NCBI GenBank assembly: GCA_016201185.1
Contig: JACQDG010000382.1
Location: 1-5,033, forward strand
DNA: 5,033 nt
Origin: Acidobacteriota bacterium
Lineage (GTDB): Bacteria > Acidobacteriota > Terriglobia > Bryobacterales > JACQDG01
Direction of reading: 5' to 3'
Within the stretch, counting starts at the first letter, position 1, and the number at the start of each line of letters is the position of its first letter. Under the pieces are notes generated by a model. That model saw only the letters and a list, made by a program, of their open reading frames with translations. It was not told the DNA's origin and ran no database searches. This document shows positions 1 to 5,033 of the stretch, piece after piece. Made by a program: the position numbers and the translations under genes.

Positions 1-2465
1 ATCGCCTCCGTCACCTCAATGGGGGAAGGCTCCCGAGCAAGCGCAATTCGCCAGGCAGCATCGACCCAGGCAGTGGGCTTATCCCCGCGTTCCTTCACGA
101 GACGAGCGGCAAATTGTTGGGCCTCGGCATAAGTACTCTGATTATTGAGTGTCCAAAGTATCTGAGGCGCTACCGTGGTCTCCTCCCGCCTGGGGCAACT
201 GGTGGATGATTCCGGCCGGTCGAACTTATCGAACATCGGAAAGGTGAAATTGCGGCGTGACAGGATGTAGACGGCCCGGCGATCGGCTTCCGACGGATCG
301 GCAGGCGGCACCCACCAGGGCTTGATGCGTAGAGCGGCCATCTCGGATTTCGAGAGCGGCGGCATCACGGGACGTCCGCCCATTTTGAGATCCAGCGTTC
401 CTGCCGAAGCGTGTATTGCATCCCAGACAGCCTCGGCCTCCAGCCGCCGCCGGTTCATTCTCCAGAAATAAAGGTTCTGGGGATCCTTGCGGGCATTGTC
501 CGGGTCTGTAAATAGGCTGGACATCCGATATGTATTGGAAAGTAAGATCAGCCGGTGCATCGTTTTGATGCTCCAGCCGCGAGAGACAAACTCGCTCGCC
601 AGCCAATCCAGCAGCTCGGGATGGGTGGGGAGCTGGCCCTGGCCTCCAAAATCATTTGCCGTGCTCACGATTCCGCGCCCGAAGTGACCCTGCCAGATCC
701 GGTTCACCACGACTCGCGCGGTGAGGGGGTGGTCAGGCCGGGTGAGCCAGAGAGCCAATTGCTTCCGGTAACGAGGGCCAACCACCTCTCTTGGCATTTC
801 CTGGGGCCCAGTCTCGTCTGAAAGAGCGCCAGGAAGCCCTGGCCCTACCTTGCCCTTGTTCTTACCCAGGTCGCCCCGCTCTAGGATGTAAGTGTCTGGA
901 ATGATTTCAGGCTCTACGTGGCCGAGGACGGTAGCTGTCGGGACGTCAAAGAAGCCGTCGAACCGGACCCGGTGCGAAGCATCGGCCGCGGGAACGTTCA
1001 GAACCGTGCTTGCCAGCCGCTGGAGCAATTCCTTATGCAGCCCGCGCTCCTTTTCCGTCAGGAACTCCTCGATCTTTATGTCGTTGTAAGCCTTAAGAAG
1101 CGGCGCTGCAATTTCTGCTTCTTGAGCCGTTCGCCTTTCCGCCGGAATCTCGTAAGCGCGAACCACTTCAGGAGGAAAATCCTTCTTTTTCGCCTCGATA
1201 ACCCTGTCTTTGACAGTCTTTTCAAGCTTCTGATAAGCCGTGCGGGCTTCATCGAGCGCGATCATCCAGTGATAGCTCTCATCACGGTGCGTCATCGACA
1301 ATCCCGTCACCACCGGAATCTGCACCGGCCAGCTCGCCGCGAAGACGGCCTGCAAGCGGTAGTAGTCCCGCTGGGGGATGGGATCGAACTTGTGGTCGTG
1401 GCAGCGGGCGCACCCGAACGTCAGCCCGAGGAAAGCCGACCCCGTCGTGTCCACGGCGTCCGTAAGCCAGTCGTTGCGCAGCTTCGCCCCATCCAGAAAG
1501 GATTCCTGGATTTGAGGCCCCAAGCTATAGAGAGCCGTGCCGACCCGGGCCTCCAGGTGCTCCAGTTTCGCTGGCGGCACGTCATAAAAGCCCTGAAGCT
1601 CCAGATCGTCCGGCCAAAGCTCGTCGCCCGCAATCTGCTCTTGCACGAAGCGGTCGTAGGGCTTGTCCTCGTTGAAGGATTTGATGACATAGTCCCGGTA
1701 GCGCCAGGCATTGGGGTAATAGACATCGCCCTCAAAACCGGCGCTGTCCGCATACCGTACGACGTCGAGCCAGAGGCGGCCCCATCGCTCCCCATATCGG
1801 GGCGAGGCCAGCAGCTCCTCGATTAAGTTTTCATACGCCTCCGCCGAGGAGTTCTTTAAGAACCGGTCCACCTGCTCAGGAGTTGGAGGGAGCCCTGTCA
1901 GGTCAAAGTAGAGCCTGCGCACTAACGCGTGCTTGTCAGCGCGGGGCGCGGGTTTCAGTCCTTTTTCTTCCAGTTTCGCCAAGATAAAGGCGTCGATCGG
2001 GTTGCCAATCCGATCCTGATTCCTCGGTCGGGGAACCGCGGGCCGATGCACCTTCTTGAAGGACCACCAGGAGGGTTCCGCCTTGGCAGTCGCCAGTTCG
2101 CGCTCGGGCCACAGCGCTCCCTCGTTGATCCATTTCTCCAGAATCTTGAGCTCCTCTGAAGGAAGGGGGTTCGCACTTCCCGGAGGCATCTTCAACTCGC
2201 TCTGGTGAGACGACGCCTGATAAAGAAGGCTCTCCCCGGCCTTTCCGGGCCTTATAGCCGGTCCTCGCTTGCCACCTTTCAGGAGCTTCTCGCGCTGGCG
2301 CATGTCCAGGCCCGACATTTCAGCAGCCCCATGGCACACCCCGCATTTCTTTTCAAGAATGTCCACCGCAGCCTGGCGTGTGGCTTGGGTCGTCTCGGCG
2401 CTAGTCAGCAAGATGGTAGCGGTAAACGAGAGTCCAGTCAGAGAGATAAGAAACGACCTGCCCAT
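1..2465 (-). CDS. Secreted planctomycete-type cytochrome c protein (PSCyt1-DUF1549-DUF1553), 3' end cut by left edge
   Basis: I translated the minus strand from the ATG at 2465 and found 821 codons with no stop to the left edge. An in-frame TAG lies a short way upstream, and GAGGGG sits 8 bases before the ATG. Residues 1-23 look like a signal peptide (hydrophobic 5-21, cleavage near TSA). Residues about 32-125 match the PSCyt1 haem domain: CGVCH at 41-45, with Met93 in LKMPPG as possible distal ligand. Residues about 153-375 match DUF1549 (NPIDAFILAKLEEKGL, LYFDLTGLPPTP, SPRYGERWGRLWLD), including a second CxxCH at 352-356 (GCARCHDHKFDPI). A Lys/Glu-rich stretch (about 400-480) leads to DUF1553 from about 565 (HPLTARVVVNRIWQGHFGRG, THPELLDWLA, SCPRREETTVAPQ at 756-768). 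The C-terminus, probably some tens of residues, is missing. The family is periplasmic or envelope-located; its exact reaction is not established. It often lies beside a DUF1501 gene, which would be off the left edge. Confidence 0.95.
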   Translation of the reverse strand, partial: MGRSFLISLTGLSFTATILLTSAETTQATRQAAVDILEKKCGVCHGAAEMSGLDMRQREKLLKGGKRGPAIRPGKAGESLLYQASSHQSELKMPPGSANPLPSEELKILEKWINEGALWPERELATAKAEPSWWSFKKVHRPAVPRPRNQDRIGNPIDAFILAKLEEKGLKPAPRADKHALVRRLYFDLTGLPPTPEQVDRFLKNSSAEAYENLIEELLASPRYGERWGRLWLDVVRYADSAGFEGDVYYPNAWRYRDYVIKSFNEDKPYDRFVQEQIAGDELWPDDLELQGFYDVPPAKLEHLEARVGTALYSLGPQIQESFLDGAKLRNDWLTDAVDTTGSAFLGLTFGCARCHDHKFDPIPQRDYYRLQAVFAASWPVQIPVVTGLSMTHRDESYHWMIALDEARTAYQKLEKTVKDRVIEAKKKDFPPEVVRAYEIPAERRTAQEAEIAAPLLKAYNDIKIEEFLTEKERGLHKELLQRLASTVLNVPAADASHRVRFDGFFDVPTATVLGHVEPEIIPDTYILERGDLGKNKGKVGPGLPGALSDETGPQEMPREVVGPRYRKQLALWLTRPDHPLTARVVVNRIWQGHFGRGIVSTANDFGGQGQLPTHPELLDWLASEFVSRGWSIKTMHRLILLSNTYRMSSLFTDPDNARKDPQNLYFWRMNRRRLEAEAVWDAIHASAGTLDLKMGGRPVMPPLSKSEMAALRIKPWWVPPADPSEADRRAVYILSRRNFTFPMFDKFDRPESSTSCPRREETTVAPQILWTLNNQSTYAEAQQFAARLVKERGDKPTAWVDAAWRIALAREPSPIEVTEA

Positions 2466-2568
2466 ACCCTGCACCCCTCGCTTCAAGAGCAGCAGGTCTA
2501 TTTTAGCCTAAGCGCAGCGGGCAGTGGTGTGTGTCGAGCCCAGCGTCCTGCCAGCCGGCTCCGGCCTC
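2466..2568. other. Intergenic gap between DUF1080 gene and cytochrome c gene
   Basis: This 103-base spacer separates two genes read in the same direction on the minus strand. I see no convincing hairpin followed by a T run, so there is no evidence for intrinsic termination, and the two genes may be co-transcribed. A TAAAAT on the minus strand at 2500-2505 resembles a -10 box, but no -35 match lies at the right distance, so a separate promoter cannot be claimed. The only other elements are a weak GGCAG/CTGCC inverted repeat (2520-2524 with 2548-2552) and the short GC palindrome AGCCGGCT. Confidence 0.6.
2474..2479 (-). promoter_or_regulatory. Ribosome binding site of the cytochrome c protein gene
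   Basis: On the minus strand GAGGGG lies 8 bases upstream of the ATG at 2465. It supports this start over the in-frame GTG three codons upstream, which overlaps the site. Confidence 0.6.
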
Positions 2569-3252
2569 TCAGAGTGGTTTCAGCTTGATGTTCTTGAACC
2601 AGCAGTCCGCCCCGTGATCTTGCAGGCCAATATAGCCCATTCGAGGATGGTATTTATAAGCAATGCCAAATTTGTGTTTTGTCCCGTCGGGCCGGGTGTA
2701 CGGCTGCGTGAATGAATCCAAATCAAGGTGGTTGACGTGCTCGCCGTTCAGTCTCACTTCGATCAGGTTCCGATCGCACCGGATCTCCATGTGGTTCCAC
2801 TGGCCTACCGGCTTCATGGCGTTCGTGCTGGGCTTCGCAAGGTCGTAAATCGCTCCCGTATCGTAATAGCCGGCGTCCTGGCTGTCCAGGATCTGCACCT
2901 CGATGCCGTTGTATCCGATGTCTTTGCCCGGATACGCCCGCAGCGGGGAGGTGCGCACGAAAACACCGCTGTTGCAGCGGGGGCTGATCTTGAAATCGAG
3001 GGCCAGAATGAAATTCTCCCACTGCTGCTCGTGCACCATCATGTAGGCGCCCGCTTTGTGCGGGTTGATGCTTTCGTCTTCGACCGGCCTCTGGCTGGCC
3101 TGCCAGTCGCTCGTCATCCAATCATTCAGCGTTTTACCGTCAAATAGCAGAATCCAGCCGGCCTCTTTTTCCGCCGGCGTCAGGTCGTTGTCGGCCGCTT
3201 CAACGCCCAACCCCAGTGTCACCAAGGCGATGATGAGGTATGCTTTTTTCAT
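2569..3252 (-). CDS. Secreted DUF1080 protein (3-keto-disaccharide hydrolase family)
   Basis: Complete gene of 227 aa from the ATG at 3252. Residues 1-19 form a clear signal peptide (MKK, hydrophobic 5-16, cleavage near GVEA-A); there is no lipobox Cys, so export as a soluble protein is expected. The rest is one DUF1080 jelly-roll (LamG-like) domain: GWILLFDGKTLNDW (32-45), ISPRCNSGVFVRTS (89-102), YNGIEVQILD (114-123), GAIYDLAKPSTNAMKP (133-148), WNHMEIRCDRNLIEVRLNG (152-170) and GYIGLQDHGADCWFKNI (206-222). Length is usual for a single-domain member. Family members studied elsewhere cleave 3-keto-glycosides; activity here is inferred. The start is not certain: an in-frame ATG at 3279 would give 236 aa with G-rich GGGGGA 7 bases upstream, and a GTG at 3300 is also open. 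I prefer 3252 because it gives a compact signal peptide with AGGAAGG 12 bases upstream. Confidence 0.93.
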   Translation of the reverse strand: MKKAYLIIALVTLGLGVEAADNDLTPAEKEAGWILLFDGKTLNDWMTSDWQASQRPVEDESINPHKAGAYMMVHEQQWENFILALDFKISPRCNSGVFVRTSPLRAYPGKDIGYNGIEVQILDSQDAGYYDTGAIYDLAKPSTNAMKPVGQWNHMEIRCDRNLIEVRLNGEHVNHLDLDSFTQPYTRPDGTKHKFGIAYKYHPRMGYIGLQDHGADCWFKNIKLKPL

Positions 3253-3319
3253 TCCGCCAGCCTGCCTTCCTTTTAGCATGGCGGCGTCCCCCAGCACCAC
3301 ACCACCCCGCGCCCCTGGT

Positions 3320-3351
3320 CGTAACTCCGGGCCCCGCCCCGTAACTCTGGG
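3320..3351. repeat. Two 12-base direct repeats at a 20-base period (candidate operator)
   Basis: CGTAACTCCGGG (3320-3331) and CGTAACTCTGGG (3340-3351) differ at one base and start exactly 20 bases apart, about two helical turns. This would place both copies on the same face of the DNA, as for tandem binding sites of a regulator. The repeat itself is seen directly; the operator role is inference. No regulator gene is in the window. Confidence 0.5.
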
Positions 3352-3360
3352 AACCCTATG

Positions 3361-3378
3361 TTAGAATTAGATTTAGGC
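3361..3378 (+). repeat. Three tandem TTAG-type hexamers in an AT-rich island
   Basis: TTAGAA, TTAGAT and TTAGGC follow each other without gap, so TTAG recurs every 6 bases. The island is clearly more AT-rich than its surroundings, which suits DNA melting or regulator binding upstream of the adaptor operon. TAGAAT at 3362-3367 is a 5 of 6 match to a -10 box but has no matching -35 box. The repeat may be accidental. Confidence 0.3.
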
Positions 3379-3385
3379 TAATTTG

Positions 3386-3411
3386 GGAACTTTTTGCGCG
3401 TGAAGCTCGTT
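3386..3411 (+). promoter_or_regulatory. Candidate ECF-sigma (envelope-stress type) promoter for the adaptor-ABC operon
   Basis: GGAACTT at 3386-3392 equals the -35 consensus known for RpoE-type ECF sigma factors, and CGTT at 3408-3411 starts 17 bases after the GGAAC core, a usual ECF -10 motif and spacing. Transcription would begin roughly at 3416-3420, leaving a leader of about 60 bases before the ATG at 3477. It is a two-part match by eye; the cognate sigma factor is unknown. Confidence 0.35.
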
Positions 3412-3465
3412 CCTTGAGGAGTGGGGTTGCACGAGCAGCTTTCTGCCCGAGCCTGCCAAGGCGGG
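3405..3465 (+). other. Leader with inverted repeats, one overlapping the adaptor ribosome binding site
   Basis: GCTCGT (3405-3410) can pair with ACGAGC (3431-3436). GCAG (3435-3438) can pair with CTGC (3443-3446) around a CTTT loop. GCCT (3451-3454) can pair with AGGC (3459-3462) around a GCCA loop, extended by CCC (3446-3448) with GGG (3463-3465) across a two-base bulge. The last hairpin would cover the first three G of the Shine-Dalgarno sequence. These stems are short and partly exclude each other. If transcription starts near 3418, the first stem would exist only in DNA or in longer transcripts. Confidence 0.3.
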
Positions 3466-3469
3466 AAGG
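3463..3469 (+). promoter_or_regulatory. Ribosome binding site of the adaptor gene
   Basis: GGGAAGG ends 7 bases before the ATG at 3477. It decides the start: the frame stays open upstream to a TTG at 3414, but the extra 21 residues would break the pattern of a short basic N-terminus followed by a membrane anchor. Confidence 0.75.
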
Positions 3470-3476
3470 TTCGTAC

Positions 3477-4754
3477 ATGAAGAGGCGCAACGTTGTTTTG
3501 CTGTTGGTGCTCGGCACGCTGGCATTAGGCGGCATCATCTACGGCAGCATCCGCTACAGCCAGCAGGGGATCGTCACCGTCCAAACCGGGAAAGTTGTTC
3601 GCCAGGAGCTGGTTTCTCAGGTCACGGCTTCCGGCGAAATCAAGCCCCGCAACTACATCAACATTGGCGCCAACAGCATGGGCCCGGCCGCCATCACCGA
3701 GATCCAGGTGAAAGAAGGCGACCGCGTAAAGAGGGGCCAGTTGCTGGCCAAGCTGGAAACGGTGCAGCCGGCGGCCGATGTCACCGCGACTGAGGCCGCT
3801 TTGCGGACCGCGCAGGCCGACCTGGCTTCTTCCGATGCCGCCATCAAATCCGCGGCCGAGAACCTGGCGACCGTCAGAGCGTCATTATTGCGGGCCAAGG
3901 CGGACCGCGAGCGCGCCGATCTGGAATTCAAGCGCGGCCAGCAGTTGTATACCGAGCAATTGATCCCCAAGTCGGATTTTGACCAGCGCAAAGCGACGTA
4001 CGACTCGGCAGCCGCCGGCGTGACCGAGGCCGAGGCCCGGATTATGCAGAACCAGGCGATGCTCGATCAGGCTAAGGCCAACCGGGAATCCGTGCAACGG
4101 CGCGTCGAACAGTTCAAGGCCAACGTGACCCGCGTTTCCGACATCCTGCGCAAGTACTATTCGATCGCCCCGCTCGACGGTGTGGTGACCAATCTGCCGG
4201 TCCGGGTGGGCGAAACCGTGGTCCCCGGCATCCAGAACTCGCCCGCCAGCCTCATCATGACCATCGCCGACATGTCTCTGATCACGGCGGAAGTGAAGGT
4301 GGATGAGACCGACATCGTCAACGTGAAGCTTGGCCAGGTGGGCGATATCACTATCGACGCCATTCCCAACAAGACCTTCAAAGGGCACGTCATCGAGATG
4401 GGTAACCCCATTCAAGCCCTGACCATCCGCACGGCCGCCGATCTCGAGCCGAAGAAGAAGTCAGGTGATGTGGCCCATGCCGCTGACAAACCCGCGACTC
4501 CGCCGTCTAAGGACAAGAAGAAAGAAAAGGAAGAGATCCAGGGCGTTTTCGTGGTGTCCAACAAAAAGGCCGCGTTCCGCAAGGTCAATACCGGCATCAC
4601 CGGCGCCTCCGATATCGAAGTCCTGGACGGCCTGAAGGAAGGCGACGAGATCGTCACCGGCTCCTACAAGGTGTTGCGGACCATCCGGCCCGATACCTCG
4701 GTAAAGGTGGACAACAGGGCGCCCAAGAAGGAAAAAGAGGAAGAGGTGAAGTAG
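3477..4754 (+). CDS. Periplasmic adaptor subunit of an ABC efflux system (HlyD/MacA type membrane fusion protein)
   Basis: Complete gene, 425 aa. Residues 2-4 are basic (KRR) and 5-23 form one hydrophobic segment, read as an inner-membrane anchor or uncleaved signal. Residues about 50-95 give the first half of the lipoyl (barrel-sandwich) domain (ASGEIKPRNY, ITEIQVKEGDRVKRGQLLAKLE). Residues about 100-225 are Ala/Glu/Arg-rich and predicted to form the long coiled-coil hairpin. IAPLDGVVTNLPVRVGETV (230-248) is the returning lipoyl half. Residues 265-315 are the beta-barrel (LITAEVKVDETDIVNVKLGQ), and 355-412 the membrane-proximal domain (KVNTGITGASDIEVLDGLKEGDEIVTG). A Lys/Pro-rich insert (324-353) and a charged tail (417-425) are unusual. 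It should bridge an inner-membrane ABC transporter and an outer-membrane channel; the ATPase gene follows directly. The substrate cannot be read from sequence (macrolides, peptides and lipids are all known for relatives). Confidence 0.95.
   Translation: MKRRNVVLLLVLGTLALGGIIYGSIRYSQQGIVTVQTGKVVRQELVSQVTASGEIKPRNYINIGANSMGPAAITEIQVKEGDRVKRGQLLAKLETVQPAADVTATEAALRTAQADLASSDAAIKSAAENLATVRASLLRAKADRERADLEFKRGQQLYTEQLIPKSDFDQRKATYDSAAAGVTEAEARIMQNQAMLDQAKANRESVQRRVEQFKANVTRVSDILRKYYSIAPLDGVVTNLPVRVGETVVPGIQNSPASLIMTIADMSLITAEVKVDETDIVNVKLGQVGDITIDAIPNKTFKGHVIEMGNPIQALTIRTAADLEPKKKSGDVAHAADKPATPPSKDKKKEKEEIQGVFVVSNKKAAFRKVNTGITGASDIEVLDGLKEGDEIVTGSYKVLRTIRPDTSVKVDNRAPKKEKEEEVK
4743..4749 (+). promoter_or_regulatory. 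Ribosome binding site of the ATPase gene, inside the adaptor gene end
   Basis: GAGGTGA lies within the last codons of the adaptor gene and ends 7 bases before the ATG at 4757. The spacing favours this ATG over the next in-frame ATG at 4763 (13 bases). The overlap points to translational coupling of the two genes. Confidence 0.7.
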
Positions 4755-4756
4755 CC

Positions 4757-5033
4757 ATGGCTATGGCGGAGGCGGCACTCAGCACCCAGGAAACTGGCGA
4801 GCAGCTGAAGCGGCAGGGCATCGTCATTCGCACCTACGACTTGTGGAAAACTTACGTCATGGGGGCCGAGCAGATCCACGCCGTCTCCGGGGTCGATGTC
4901 GAGATCAAGAGGGGCGAGTACGTCGCCATCATGGGGCCTTCCGGCTCCGGCAAATCCACCCTGATGAACCTGATCGGCTGCCTGGACACCGCTAGCTCCG
5001 GCCAATACTATATTAACGGCCAGCTTGTGAGCG
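4757..5033 (+). CDS. ABC transporter ATP-binding protein (MacB/LolD type), 3' part cut by right edge
   Basis: The frame is open from the ATG at 4757 to the right edge (92 codons plus one base). The first 20 or so residues are a polar extension; the family core begins at about residue 22 (IVIRTYDLWKTYVMGAEQIHAV), a typical opening in which the aromatic Tyr of KTY stacks on adenine. VDVEIKRGEYVAIMG (46-60) leads to the Walker A motif GPSGSGKST at 60-68 (bases 4934-4960), followed by LMNLIGCLDTASSGQYYING (69-88), characteristic of the MacB/LolD/FtsE-like group. Q-loop, signature motif and Walker B lie beyond the edge. The ATG is 2 bases after the adaptor stop, so the two form an operon; one or more FtsX/MacB-type permease genes should follow, or a fused permease domain. 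It would power export from the cytoplasmic side of the inner membrane. Confidence 0.95.
   Translation, partial: MAMAEAALSTQETGEQLKRQGIVIRTYDLWKTYVMGAEQIHAVSGVDVEIKRGEYVAIMGPSGSGKSTLMNLIGCLDTASSGQYYINGQLVS

Larger units (their letters stand above)
3253..3476. other. Divergent intergenic regulatory region
   Basis: This 224-base stretch lies between the starts of the minus-strand DUF1080 gene and the plus-strand adaptor gene, so it must carry the promoters of both blocks unless the left block is driven differently. From left to right it holds the DUF1080 leader, a GC-rich part with two 12-base direct repeats, an AT-rich island (about 3354-3396) with tandem TTAG hexamers, an ECF-like promoter, and a leader of roughly 60 bases with inverted repeats ending in a strong ribosome binding site. 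I found no convincing housekeeping promoter in either direction. Confidence 0.75.

Noticed and set aside
918..1826. Plus-strand open frame of about 300 codons
   Set aside because: It lies wholly opposite the cytochrome c protein gene, whose minus-strand translation gives recognisable DUF1549 and DUF1553 motifs. The plus-strand product has no recognisable domain, so it is a shadow frame of GC-rich coding DNA.
2500..2505. TAAAAT -10-like box on the minus strand before the cytochrome c gene
   Set aside because: No sequence resembling TTGACA lies 16-18 bases upstream; the nearest partial match (TCGACA) is about 26 bases away.
2466..2568. Possible intrinsic terminator between the two minus-strand genes
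   Set aside because: Only weak GC inverted repeats are present and none is followed by a T run on the minus strand.
2728..3147. Plus-strand open frame of 139 codons
   Set aside because: It is antisense to the DUF1080 gene, whose domain motifs run through this whole stretch.
3414..3476. Extension of the adaptor gene to the TTG at 3414
   Set aside because: The ATG at 3477 has a strong ribosome binding site 7 bases upstream and is followed at once by a typical anchor sequence. The extension would put 21 unrelated residues before the anchor.
3885..4415. Minus-strand open frame of 176 codons
   Set aside because: It is antisense to the adaptor gene and rich in His, Asp and Gly, as expected from reverse reading of such a gene. 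It shows no motif or ribosome binding site worth calling.
1..5033. tRNA, rRNA, CRISPR array, insertion sequence or phage genes
   Set aside because: The window is almost fully occupied by the four genes. No repeat-spacer array, terminal inverted repeats, transposase-like frame or cloverleaf-like segment was seen.

Overview
The window looks like a chromosomal piece of a moderately GC-rich, Gram-negative-type soil or sediment bacterium, most likely Acidobacteriota (Solibacter/Bryobacter-like). Verrucomicrobiota or Planctomycetota are the main alternatives. The reasons are the combination of a planctomycete-type cytochrome c protein (PSCyt1-DUF1549-DUF1553), a secreted DUF1080 protein, and a membrane-anchored efflux adaptor whose N-terminal style resembles acidobacterial MacA-like proteins as I remember them. 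The lineage call is inference from family distribution, not from a marker gene.

Layout: two divergent blocks meet in a 224-base intergenic region. The left block (1-3252) lies on the minus strand. It is read from right to left: a small secreted DUF1080 protein (2569-3252), a 103-base gap, then a very large secreted haem protein (start 2465) that is open to the left edge with 821 codons visible. The right block (3477-5033) lies on the plus strand. It holds a complete periplasmic adaptor (HlyD/MacA type, 425 aa), then 2 bases after its stop the start of an ABC-transporter ATPase (MacB/LolD type) that is cut by the right edge after 92 codons. The ATPase ribosome binding site lies inside the end of the adaptor gene.

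The intergenic region (3253-3476) is the most structured non-coding part. It has a pair of 12-base direct repeats at a 20-base period, an AT-rich stretch with three tandem TTAG-type hexamers, an ECF-sigma-like promoter (GGAACTT ... CGTT), and a leader with several small inverted repeats, one of which overlaps the adaptor ribosome binding site.

Working model: the left block is a secreted carbohydrate-related module. DUF1080 proteins are now linked to hydrolysis of 3-keto-glycosides, and the haem protein could take electrons from the oxidation that makes such sugars. The right block is a tripartite-type ABC efflux or lipoprotein-export operon, possibly under envelope-stress control. Nothing in the window links the two blocks functionally apart from their shared intergenic region. 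I see no tRNA, rRNA, CRISPR, insertion sequence or phage feature, and no clearly undescribed system. The best leads are the regulatory region and the haem/DUF1080 pairing.
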